From NCBI GenBank assembly GCA_002179805.1, contig NAVB01000784.1:1-37148 (forward strand): DNA of 37,148 bases, written 5' to 3'. The position numbers were made by a program, and so were the translations under genes. Position 1 is the first letter of the stretch; every line of letters starts with the position of its first letter. This DNA is from Acanthamoeba lenticulata (lineage: Eukaryota; Discosea; Longamoebia; Acanthamoebidae). Below are positions 1 through 9,212 of this stretch, one piece after another. The notes beneath the pieces were generated by a model. It did not search any database, had not been told where the DNA came from, and saw only the letters and a program-made list of their open reading frames with translations.

Positions 1-1203
1 GGCCGCGGCACCGTCGCTCACCTGCGACGAGTTACCGGCGGTGGTCGAGCCGCCCTCCTTGAAGACGGCGCGCAGCTTGGCCAGCTTCTCGGGCGTGGTG
101 TCGGCGCGCACGCCCTCGTCCTGGCTGACAGTGATGGTCTTGGTGTTGCCCTTGTCGTCCTCCACGGTGACGGTCACCGGGACGATCTCGTCCTTGAACT
201 TGCCGGCCTTGATAGCCTCGGCGGCCTTCTTGTGCGAGAGCGCAGCGAACTGGTCCTGCACATCGCGCGACACGCCATACCGCTCGGCCACATTCTCCGA
301 CGTCTGTAGGCAGGAAAACCCAGCAGGTCAGTACTCGACCATGTTTCACCACACGCCAAACTGCGGCTACGAGTTTGGACTGGGGGTGGCGCACCTGGCC
401 CATGTTAAGGTAGCAGCCCTTAGCCGAGGGGTGCTGGAGCGCCTCTTGGTTGATGCCACCGTCCCACCTGTCCATCGAGTTGGAGGACATGGACTCAACG
501 CCGCCAGCAATACCAATCTCGTAGTAGCCAGCCTAACCAAGGGGACAAAGAGAAGAGGGCATCGCAATAAGGAACTGGCCTTCAAGACCCAACCAGACTC
601 AACCTGGGATATGCTGTTTACCTTAATGGAGGCAGCAACGTTGGCGATAGCCTGGAGGCCAGAAGAGCACTGACGGTTGACGGTGGTGCACGGAACAACG
701 TCGGGCAGACCGGCAAGAAGCGCGGCAACACGGACCTCAGTGGCTCCCTACACAAAAGAAAATACAGTCAGTGAATGAGTAAGTTTGGAATCCTAATCAA
801 ATTTAATGAATTGCCGTGTACCTGGGCGCCGGGAGGCAACACAGTGCCGATGACAACATCACCGTACTGCTCTGGCTTGATCTGAGGAGTCGTCTGGACG
901 AGGTGCTTCAGGATGGGAGCCAGCAGGCCGTCGGGACCGGTGTTCTTGAAGGAACCACGCTTGGCCTTGCCAACAGCAGTACGCACAGCCCTGCGGCGCA
1001 ACGCAGTCACGTAAGCAATTCAACGGTTGCTCCGCTAAAATCTTACGGCTTGGGAGCACGTACTTAACGATGACAATGTCATCGGGGGACTTGACACCGA
1101 CCGCAGAGGTGAAGGCGGCCGAGAGGCCCTCCATCTCGCTGTGCTGTTGAGGCTGGATGTGAGCCTCAAGAACACTGAGCCTGTGGTTGACGCGGGATTG
1201 CAT
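1..1203 (-). CDS. 3-ketoacyl-CoA thiolase, peroxisomal type (3' part beyond window)
   Basis: Thiolase that would cleave 3-ketoacyl-CoA to acetyl-CoA and a shortened acyl-CoA in peroxisomal beta-oxidation. Exons on the minus strand: 1203-1064, 990-822, 747-622, 532-395 and 303-<1; every intron is GT-AG and all join in frame. Seen: the active-site cysteine context NRQCSSGLQA, GGVESMS, and near the window edge TTAGNSSQVSDGAA, all typical of the ACAA1 family. The C-terminal GHP and CxG motifs lie beyond base 1. I chose ATG 1203 rather than the upstream ATG 1257 because it puts RLSVLEAHI at residues 8-16. That matches the PTS2 peroxisomal signal (R/K-L/V/I-x5-H/Q-hydrophobic) found at the same place in animal ACAA1. 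A mitochondrial thiolase is the alternative, but the PTS2 argues against it. Confidence 0.93.
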
Positions 1204-1490
1204 GCTGAGGTAGTCTTTAGTGTTGTGTAAGGAGTCGAGGGAGGATGGATGAATCAATCTCTCTTGCGTGGCCGTGAAGAAAAGCTGCCGGGAAAGGTGC
1301 CTTTCCCAGCGGGCGCGAGTCCTGCGAAAATTCGTAAAGCCAGTTAGCCGGGGATTAGTGCGAAGAATGTTTCCTATTGGGGCAAGGAAGGAAAAGACGC
1401 GATCAGCATTTTCCTAAAGCACCCAACAAAGCAAAAGGAAGCGAATATTTTCTTTTTCATTACGCTTAATGCTGTTGGCACCACAAGACC
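1204..1490. promoter_or_regulatory. Divergent intergenic region between thiolase and HEAT-like gene
   Basis: This 287-nt gap separates two genes transcribed away from each other, so it should carry both promoters. It is AT-richer than the flanking exons towards 1430-1470. I see no convincing TATA box and no coding signal. Confidence 0.4.
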
Positions 1491-4400
1491 ATGAATCAAG
1501 GAGAGCTGGCAGCAATAGAACGAGTGGTGCTAGAGCTCTGGCGTGAACAGCAAGATGCTGGCGGTTGGTGCCCCGTGGCGTCCCTCACCTCGGCCCTTGC
1601 GTCAAGCAGCCGCGCAGAAAGCGAAGGTGCTGCAGTTGATGGTGAGGCAAGATCCGAGTGGGATGAAATGAGAGAACAAGCGACACAACTCAGACGGCTC
1701 GTCTCGTGGCTGTTCATCGAACAAGGCCCCCACGCCGGACTCTCCTTCCTATCCGAGAGCGTGGACGAGGACGAAGACAAGGTGGCACTGGCACAAGAAA
1801 AAGAAGCCTTTTTCACCAGCATGGCCAACCAAGTGCTCGCCGCGTGGAGCCAGGAAGAAGAAGAAGAAGAAGAAGGCTATGATGAAGACGAAGATGAAGA
1901 CGCAGACCAGAAAACAAGCACGTGGTACAATTGCCATGCCGAGAGGCTCTGGGACAGCATTGCGCTGGCTCTCGAGAGTCGGCCCAAAGTCGCGGCCTCG
2001 CTCCTTCGTTTCGCGTCGGACCTTCTCCTCCGGTGCAGGGACCATCTCCGCCCTGTACCGATTCGCACGCAAGACCAGCTTCTGCTCGCACACACGATCC
2101 TGACCAGCCATGAACCGGAGTTGCTCTGCGGTACTTTGACTCTCTGGCTCTGGATTGCCTCTGCCAGCGCTCTTAACTCAACGATTGGCGCACAGCGGGC
2201 TTGAGCTTCATGCACGCGGGCCTCGGACAGAATGACAATGATGAGAGTACCCTAGTGCCTAGGAGCGATGGCGTGGCTGCTGAGGTTGAGCTCGAGGTGG
2301 CACAATACTTGTTGCTCGAGCACACCGACCCCCGGGTGCGGCGCTGGGCTGTGAAGAGTATTCACCACTTGGCCCCTGCTGCGGGAACCGTCTTGTGGAA
2401 GCTGTTCGCGCACGATCCTGACGCTGGGGTCCGCCTCGCCGCCAGCGAGAAGTTGCTTGACCGCCCTTACGAGGGTTCCACAGAGGACATGTTGGCCACG
2501 CTGCGCCATGTCCTCAATAATGTGCCTTGCCTTGCCTTGAATCGCCTCGCTCCTCTTTTCTGTTCTAACGAGCATCACCCACACATCACAGGAGACCTTC
2601 ATGCCCGTCGTGATCGTCGTGCCACAGATGTTCAAATGGCTTATGGGGCTGCGAGCTGACTCTATCTTCCCGTAAACGGATGCCCCTTCCCTCCGCCCGC
2701 CTTTGCTTTCGTGCTGAGACTCCTCCAACGCGCACGGCCCGTGGCCGCCGCGGCAGACTCATCGGGCCCTTGCTCAAGCATGCGCGCTGGAGCGACCCCG
2801 AGGTGCCGTCGCTCAAGGAGCTTGCTGTTGGCGTCGTCGCGCAAGAGGTGGACCACTTTGAGCTGCCGCCGACGTTCGACTTGCTGCCTGACTACGTGCG
2901 CGAGCTCATCCAGGCCCGCATGGAACACGGTGCACGAGCCCGTCCCTCTTGGACCTCAAGCTCAAGAGCCGCAGCATGCACCTCACCAACCTTCTCATCG
3001 GACCAGAGAGGTTGCTTGCGGGCCACAGCCGCGACGAGCTGCGCCAAGCGGTGGCCGCCATGCTCAAGCAAATGATCGGGCTAGCATGGTCCGAGCTCGA
3101 GGCGCTGACAAGACACGTCGTCTCCATCATCGAGCCGCTGCTTCATCACGGCGGGCCCTGGCAGGACAGGTTGGCCAACCCAGCCCTCCCCCTACCTCTG
3201 CACCCATGTGGGATGGATTTTCGCGGCTCAAAAGGCTGACGCCGAATCTCGCAGGGAGTGCGGCATCTGGGCGCTGGGCGTCCTCGTAGAGCTTGTCGGC
3301 TACCGGGCCGCTGCACGCGCGAGATTGGACGAGGTTGTGGTGCCGCACCTCGCGTTTGTGCGCGAGTGCCTGGCCAACGACCCGGAGCCGCAGGTCAGGG
3401 GCTCCTGCTGTCCGCTTCTGGGCACCTTCTGGGCGACGCTCGAGTCCGAAGGAACCAGCGCGAGTGTGATCGGCGACATGACGCGGCTGATCGAGCTGCG
3501 GCCATCCGGTGGATACGAGACCGACGCCGCGCGCGCGGCCCTGCGCCTCTTGCTCGTTCCCCGGCTCGTGGTGGTGAGCAAGGCCAGCGAGGCGCTCATC
3601 GGCCAGCACTGTCTTAGGCTCTTGTCCTCAGGCGACGGCGGCGGCGACAACGAGGAACACGATGTTGAGGAAGACGGTGATGAGCGAGCCGACGAAAAGG
3701 GAACGCTCGGCCTCCTCCAGGCGTGGATCCACCACGCCATGGACTGCGGCCACAACACGGATCTGCTGCCCTTGATCGCCGAGCGTGTGGTGGTGCGGCT
3801 CGAACAGGACCAGGCCAGCGCGCTCCACCGACGCGAAGGCCTCCTTCGCTGCTTTCCTCTTCACTTTGGTGCGTAGACGAGTCCTCGGCCTCGTGGGCTC
3901 TTGCCCTGAGAAGCTGAGGGTCGTGTGTGGCCACCGCAGGGAGCCGGGAGCTCATCGGGCGCTTGGCCGACGTTGTGCGCGGCATGCTCGAGGAGCGCCT
4001 GGAGCTGCTCGAGGGCTTTGAGGAGCTGGACGAGGCACTGAATAAGGCTTCGTCCCTGCTGCACTACTGTCGGCTCATCGAATGGTTGGTCCTCGCGCCC
4101 ACGGGCGAGGTGCGCCTCGAGAGCCTTCTGGCCCGCCCCGAGGTGGCCGCCTCGCTGGTCGCGCGCGTGCTGACGCTCAAATCCACCCGGGTGAGCGCAT
4201 CCGTCGATGTGGGCCCTCTGCTGCACGCCATTACCGACAGCGACCAGCTCCGGCCCGGGCTGCTGTCCGTCCTCGACCAAGTGATGCCCGTCCTCGCCTT
4301 CTCCAACAGACACGCCCATGCCGTCGTCCTGGCCAAGCCCTTGGCCGTCCTCGGTTCGGCACGCGCCCTCCCTCTTCAACCTTCTTCGTGGCCGCTGCGG

Positions 4401-5177
4401 CTCACACGGCGTGCGGTCGCGGCGCTGTCGGGGCAGGCCACCTGGCCGTGCGGTGCCCCACGGAGCTCAAGCCCTGGGCCAAGCAGGTCTCTGCCCAGTG
4501 GGAGGAAGATCACGTGCGCATCAACGCCAATGCCCAGCAAGCGCTGCTGCTGCTGGGCCTGCACTACGCAGGCGAGGTAGACGACTGCTTGCTGGATCAC
4601 CTCTACCTGGCGCTCATGCCAGCCATCACCTCGCCATGCACCACCATCGAGGACATGCTGGTGAGCTTGTCCCACCTGATCACCGAGCTCGTGGCGCGAC
4701 GGGCGGCGCGCAGCAAGGCGGCCAACTGGGCCTATTTGACGCCGGCGTCGGCCCTTCTGTTGGGCAACTCGGACCAGTTCAAGCTAGACAGGCTGGTCTA
4801 CGTCAAGTCGCTCCTCCGGCTGCTGGCGGCCTGGTTCCGTCGCGCTCAGGACGAGCTGAACAAAGACGAAGAGCGATTGGAGCAGATCAGGGCCATGGCG
4901 GGAGAAGCGTTGGCCGCCCTGCTCGACAGCACGGTCACCACCGACGAGGAGCAAACGATCCTGTGCAGTATGCTCCTTCCAAGGGACTTGACTGCCGGCA
5001 GTGGCGACGGTGGCGGTGAGGACCGGCAGCAAGGACCGCAACACTGTCGTGGAGCACCTGCAACAGCACAGGGAGGCTCTCGATGTTCTGACTGAACGTC
5101 CCTTGGAGCCCTTCTTGGTGGCGACCCTGCTCGTGTTGTTGCCTCTTGGCCACCCCTTGCGTCGCATGTTATCCTAA
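1491..5177 (+). CDS. HEAT/armadillo-like repeat protein, unrecognised
   Basis: I do not recognise the family. The product of about 1,042 residues is rich in amphipathic helices and has stretches such as DPRVRRWAVKSIHHLAP and DAGVRLAASEKLL that look like HEAT repeats, so an alpha-solenoid scaffold is likely. An acidic run (E and D) lies at about residues 122-143. Exons that join in frame: 1491-2130, 2196-2521, 2592-2671, 2757-about 2895, about 2961-3169, 3255-3868, 3940-4353, 4437-4967 and 5002-5177. Two joins are weak. Between about 2895 and 2967 the frame changes without a clean splice pair that keeps all the plausible protein. The last intron (4968-5001) is only 34 nt. Focadhesin-like (DUF3730) proteins are one candidate, by general resemblance only. 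Confidence 0.7.
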
Positions 5178-6557
5178 GTGAAGCTGTACAAACGAAAGGT
5201 GCCAAGGTATGCGCACAGTCTTTACTTCTCCTTCTCTTGACACGATGGTAAGCAGGAGCGGGCGATCACCACGCTGGCGAACGTCTCTTCACCTCCTCCC
5301 TCTGCTCGTCTTTTTCGGGAGTGAGATGGAGCTCACGTCTTGCCAGACGCATTCAATAGTCTCTGTGTTGCCTCCAACAAGAATCTACCTTGACGTGGGT
5401 GCCAACGTCTTCCCCTCCAGTCTTGGTTGGATGCAGACGCATTATCCTGTCACCTTCAGCCTGTCCGCCACTTCGGTAAGAGATGTCGCCCTCTTCGCCG
5501 GAGGGTCAGTGCGGTGGTGGACATCTACTACGTCACAAGCAGAAACTGGACCACAAGCTCTCTTTCCACGGCTCGGCCCGATCGTGGCTATATGGCCGCC
5601 ACGTCAGTTGGCGACGTTGCGCTCTTCGCCGGAGGAGCTGGAGCTCTGCAAATTGTACATCCCTTTTGAGGGTGCTGATATGCCGCCTCCTTGGCCATTC
5701 TCTCTTTTCTTCTGCTCCAACTGTACCAGCACTAACCCAAACAACGTTCAGAGTTGATGAATTCTGCATCATGGTTGGCGCAATGTAAGACAAGAGCACA
5801 TGTACTGGTTGATTCTGAGTGCAGTCTCAAGGAACACCATGATGACCTCAGGCGTGTGTTATCCCACGCTTTCTTCAACCTGTTTCATGTGGTAGGTCAT
5901 GTTCTATGATGCAGCCGGTTCATTTGGTTGTAGCAAGTCCTCACACCTATCACCCAGAGGATCTTCACATCGAAGGGATTCAGGCTGCAGCAGCAAGCAA
6001 ACCGGCTCAATGCTCGTCTGGCTCTCTGCATAGACGCATAGACGCAGAACTCCTTCCCACGAACTGACGGCTGACCTCTACAAATGGCAGTGGAAAGTGG
6101 CGAAGTGGTCAAGGAGGAAAGGAGAGAGACCACCCCTCTACCACACAATGTACTTGAGGCGCCAGACCACTTTGGAGTTTTTCATGATTCATGCGGTACA
6201 GGTACCACCAGCCTTCCTGCTTTTTGCTGTGCGGATGGTTAGGATCACCTAAGGACGGCCACGATGGGCAAGAACAAGGCGAGGCTGATAGTGAAGCCGA
6301 GGAAGGCGCAGAGGAGTAAGTCCGAAAGCCACAACTCCACGAGGTGCAAGCTGAAGCTGGTCGGGCACAACCATCTCGAGTTTTCAGAGGACACGATGCG
6401 GAGCAAATCGCTCTTTTCTTGCTGTTTTTCCAGCAGGGGAAAGAAAAGAAGGTTGAGCAAGCTTGAGGCAGGATGACGTGAGGAACGCGTACGCGGGCGT
6501 GTAGCGCAGGTGCGTTCTGCGTGCGCCCGCAAAGCACTTCTTTTCCTACAAGCAAGC
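5178..6557. other. Gene-poor stretch between HEAT-like gene and dehydrogenase
   Basis: Apart from the kelch-like fragment at about 5400-5670, I find no supported gene here. Short open frames exist on both strands between 5900 and 6550, but they lack recognisable motifs or splice-connected partners. The last few hundred bases should contain the promoter of the dehydrogenase that starts at 6558. Confidence 0.5.
5400..5670 (+). pseudogene. Decayed kelch-like repeat fragment
   Basis: Two copies of a repeat are visible: LSATSVRDVALFAGG at about 5461-5505 and MAATSVGDVALFAGG at about 5592-5636, separated by a segment containing VVDIYYVTSRNW. This spacing and the 'ATSVG-x-ALFAGG ... VDIY' pattern are typical of kelch-like propellers expanded in amoebae. 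The two copies are in different frames, with a shift near 5505, and no start codon or complete propeller surrounds them. It is therefore probably a relic. A very short intron could instead explain the shift, but I see no good splice pair. Confidence 0.55.
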
Positions 6558-7558
6558 ATGAAGACAGCCCTCATTACTGGCGCTTCGCGTGGTATCGGCC
6601 TGCAACTGGTACTCCATGGAGCTCAGCTTTTGGTGTTTTACACATATGGGTTTGTTGAAAGGAACTCGTTGAGTGCAGGTGAAAGAGCTTGTGGGCGAGG
6701 GCTATGGTGTTGTGGCTACCTGTAGGTCACCTGACGCTGCCACTGCGCTACAAGAGTTGGCACAACAACACAAGTCGAGCAGCTCAAGCCCTGGACGCCT
6801 GCTGGGGGTCATCCCCCTGGACGTAAGTGACGAAGCGAGCGTAGCCGGGGCACTTGAGAAGGTGGAGGGGCCTCTGGGCCTGCGTTCCCTCGATGTGTTG
6901 ATCAACAACGCTGGCATCGCCACCGACAAGCATCCCGACGAGACCGTGCTGGAGGCGACAGCGGACGACATGAAACGCGTGTTTGCGACCAACGTGGTGG
7001 GACCCTTGCTCGTGACGCAGACATTCTACCCCCTCCTGCTTGCCTCTACTTCTTCTTCTTCTACTACAGGCTCAGACCTGCCCAAGGTCATCAGCGTGTC
7101 CTCTCGTATGGGTTCCATCTCTCTTTATCAAGGTGACCCTGCCTGCTCCCACACTCGGCCCACCTTGCGCCTGGCTGGTGTGAACCCACTTACATGTACA
7201 CCTTTCACCACCAGACATCTCGCGAGGAGGAGCCACTTCGGCCTCGTACAGGGTGAGCAAGGCCGCCCTCAACATGCTCACCAAATGCTTCGCGGTGGAA
7301 CACGCAGACGAGTGCGTTCACATCGCCATCCACCCGGGTACCTTCCTCCTTGCCCTGGCTGTGTCGAGTGGCCACGGCCTGGTAAGACTTACCATCACCA
7401 CAGGCTGGGTCCAGACTGAGCTGGGCAGCTCGAAGGGACGGACGCCGCCGGTCACGCCAGAGCAGAGCGCGCGGGGCATCGTGAACGTGCTCAAGGGCCT
7501 CACGCGCGACGACAACGGCACCTTCTTCCACTTTGACGGCCAGAAGCTGACGTGGTGA
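6558..7558 (+). CDS. Short-chain dehydrogenase/reductase (SDR), C-factor/sniffer-like
   Basis: A 260-residue classical SDR, an NAD(P)-dependent oxidoreductase. Exons: 6558-6608, 6679-7132, 7215-7337 and 7404-7558, all with GT-AG introns. Seen: the cofactor-binding TGASRGIG at residues 7-14, the structural NNAG at 93-96, the catalytic serine region VISVSSRMGS, and the catalytic Tyr180 and Lys184 in SYRVSK, followed by HPGWVQTELG. The set is complete and the length is normal for the family. The overall order resembles the sniffer/CsgA (C-factor) carbonyl-reductase subgroup; the substrate cannot be told from sequence. ATG 6558 is the only start that puts the Rossmann motif at the N terminus. The sequence around the stop codon recurs at about 8531 and 9056 (see repeats). 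Confidence 0.92.
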
Positions 7559-7586
7559 TCGATCAACACCCAACAACAAGCCCTCT
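7541..7586 (+). repeat. SDR-tail repeat, copy 1 (parental context)
   Basis: The end of the dehydrogenase and its first 3' bases (AGAAGCTGACGTGG then TGATCGATCAACAC) recur imperfectly at about 8531-8556. The following 29 bases recur exactly at 9058-9086. This copy sits in a functional context, so it is probably the source. Confidence 0.75.
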
Positions 7587-7589
7587 CGG

Positions 7590-8498
7590 GTATGGAGAAC
7601 GATGACCAGGGTTGGTCGACTCAACTCACAAGAGAGTGCGTCGTGCCTGTTCTGGATAGCGTGGCAAACCTCACTTTCGCTGACACCCTCCTTTAGTGCA
7701 TTTCGGAGCTTCTCTACCTCAGCATCAAAGAGGTCCTGAACGTGGACTTGCCCGCCATTAAGGAGAGAGGCGTTGAAGAGGCGGATGTCGTTCTCCACCT
7801 CCCCCAGTTTGTCTGGAACAAACAGACGCTTCTCGTGTACATCTGTTCCCATCAAGTGGTGCCGTTAACGTTGCGCATCCAAAACACATGGCTGTATGGT
7901 GGCAAGGTCATTGGGATGCGTACTCTTGTAATCTCGCGCGTACAACATGTAGGAAAGGAAGAAAGCGCAAAGGTACAGCATTACTCAACCGGTACACGAT
8001 TGCCATTGCATGAACGTGGTCACCTCGGTTATCTTTTCCTTCTCCTCCTAGACATAGCCAAGCGTTCATAGACCACATTGCTGTTGTCCAAACGGATGAG
8101 GAGTGCGCTTGGACGCCTCGAGTAGCAGGCGAGTCTTGCCTGCACGACACAAAACACCCAAGACCGAATTACCATTTAAGGACATGGTATTAAATTAGCT
8201 GACACATACCCATCATAGTAGCCTGTACAAGGCCAATGAAGGTGCGATTTTGTACCTGCGCCCGGCGAGATTGATCGATCGTGGCTAGGAGATCATTAAC
8301 CCCCTTTTGTCCAAAGTACCACTCCACATAGAAGTTGTTGCCCAAGGTGACTGCTTCTGTCGATGTGCGGATGTCTTTGATCAACAGCGTTTGTTGCCAG
8401 CTGAGGGTGGTTGAGAGTCCGTTCTGAGGTCGGAGATGCCAAACTCCCTCTCTAGGCGCTGTATCGTTTCAAGAAGCTTTGCCCACTCCATGTTACGT
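7590..8498 (-). pseudogene. Decayed P-loop NTPase-like gene
   Basis: Reading the minus strand from ATG 8493, fragments of one protein appear in order but in different frames. MEWAKLLETIQRLEREFG comes first, then a frame change. Next, DIRTSTEAVTLGNNFYVEW runs to RTFIGLVQATMMG, and an intron-like GT-AG segment joins to KTRLLLEAS, forming a P-loop-like MGKTRLLLE. LIRLDNSNVVYERL follows, then stops. A final piece around 7600-7850 contains VPDKLGEVENDIRLFN. The 'FIGLVQ...GKTRLLLE' pattern resembles ATPases of the Crinkler-associated type, but I hold that family name loosely. The frame changes and internal stops make a working gene unlikely. Its 3' edge abuts the end of the dehydrogenase gene. Confidence 0.45.
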
Positions 8499-8530
8499 AG
8501 ATAATGCGCGAACGTCAGATTTTCCACTAT

Positions 8531-8556
8531 GACACCAGAAGCTGACGTGGCGATTG
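8531..8556 (+). repeat. SDR-tail repeat, copy 2
   Basis: CCAGAAGCTGACGTGG, then GATTGATCAACAC, repeats the stop-codon region of the dehydrogenase (7541-7570) with a few changes. It forms the left edge of the ArfGAP-derived fragment. Confidence 0.7.
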
Positions 8557-9056
8557 ATCAACACAAGGCGGGGATAAAGAACTGTTTGCATGTCTTGTTT
8601 TTTGAAACGCTGGTGAAGGAGATACACAGATAGAGAATAGAAAATGCGCGCTTCGGTGCGTCCTCACCACAAGAACGACTTGTAGAAGAAGGAGACTCTA
8701 AAGTCCCGCTTGCCCGACGCCCCAAGGCGCGAGCTGGTCCGTGCCGCTGCCCTGAAGCTGCTGTCGGGACTTGGCTGCTGTTGCTGCTGGTGGCCCCACG
8801 AGCCAGGCTGCTGCTGCTGCTGCTGCTGTTGCTGTTGCTGCTGCTGCTCGCCAGGCTGGTTGCCGCTGGGATAGCCGGCACTGAGCTTGTGGACTCGGCC
8901 AGCTTCTCCACGCCCACCGACGCCACGACGGTGAGCTTCAGCACAGGTAGACCAGGTACTCATCGGTGTTCCAGTCGCCCTGCTGGCCGCTATTGTTCAT
9001 CTGCTGGCGCGGCCCGCCGGCCTGCCCGGTGCCGTAGGAGTCGTCGCTGGAGATGG
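8545..9056 (-). pseudogene. Deleted, truncated copy of the ArfGAP last exon and 3' UTR
   Basis: This segment is near-identical, block by block and in the same orientation, to about 16450-17571, the last exon and 3' flank of the ArfGAP gene. Matching blocks include 8700-8743 with about 16571-16613, 8745-8772 with about 17029-17056, the CTG/glutamine tract at 8773-8868 with about 17140-17223, 8880-8940 with about 17386-17448, and 8943-9052 with about 17460-17571. Between them roughly 415, 83, 149 and 11 nt of the source are missing. There is no zinc finger and no start, so it cannot make an ArfGAP. The surviving similarity suggests a fairly recent event. Confidence 0.85.
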
Positions 9057-9086
9057 GTGATCGATCAACACCCAACAACAAGCCCT
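9056..9086 (+). repeat. SDR-tail repeat, copy 3
   Basis: The 29 bases at 9058-9086, beginning TGATCGATCAACACCC, are identical to 7557-7585 just after the dehydrogenase stop codon. This copy forms the right edge of the ArfGAP-derived fragment. Similarity weakens after 9086 (CGGGTA shared). Confidence 0.85.
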
Positions 9087-9212
9087 GGCGGGTAGCGTGG
9101 AACTGTGAGTGTTGTCTTGTTTGTTCGCATGTTTGAAACAGCCAGCTTGAAAGAGGAAACAACTTTTGAGAGCAGCGGGGGCAAGAACACACGGCGCCAC
9201 TTGCTGGCCACG

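Noticed and set aside
1..40. Possible splice donor CAGGTGAGC in the thiolase exon near base 20
   Set aside because: The surrounding SSQVSDGAA is invariant in thiolases, so this is coding sequence, not an intron start.
4082..5095. 337-residue frame starting at 4082
   Set aside because: Before 4437 it is out of frame with the HEAT-like exon. Only the section from 4437 is real, and it is joined by splicing.
6245..6574. Minus-strand frame with a hydrophobic segment upstream of the dehydrogenase
   Set aside because: It overlaps the dehydrogenase start, has basic low-complexity sequence, and shows no motif or splice partner.
8773..8868. CTG/TTG trinucleotide array considered as a CRISPR or regulatory repeat
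   Set aside because: It is the polyglutamine-coding tract (minus strand) shared with the ArfGAP gene, a plain trinucleotide run without spacers.
8545..9056. ArfGAP-like segment considered as a transposon or retrocopy
   Set aside because: The source is a single exon, so loss of introns cannot be judged. There is no poly(A), target duplication typical of elements, or transposase. Flanking repeats come from the dehydrogenase tail.
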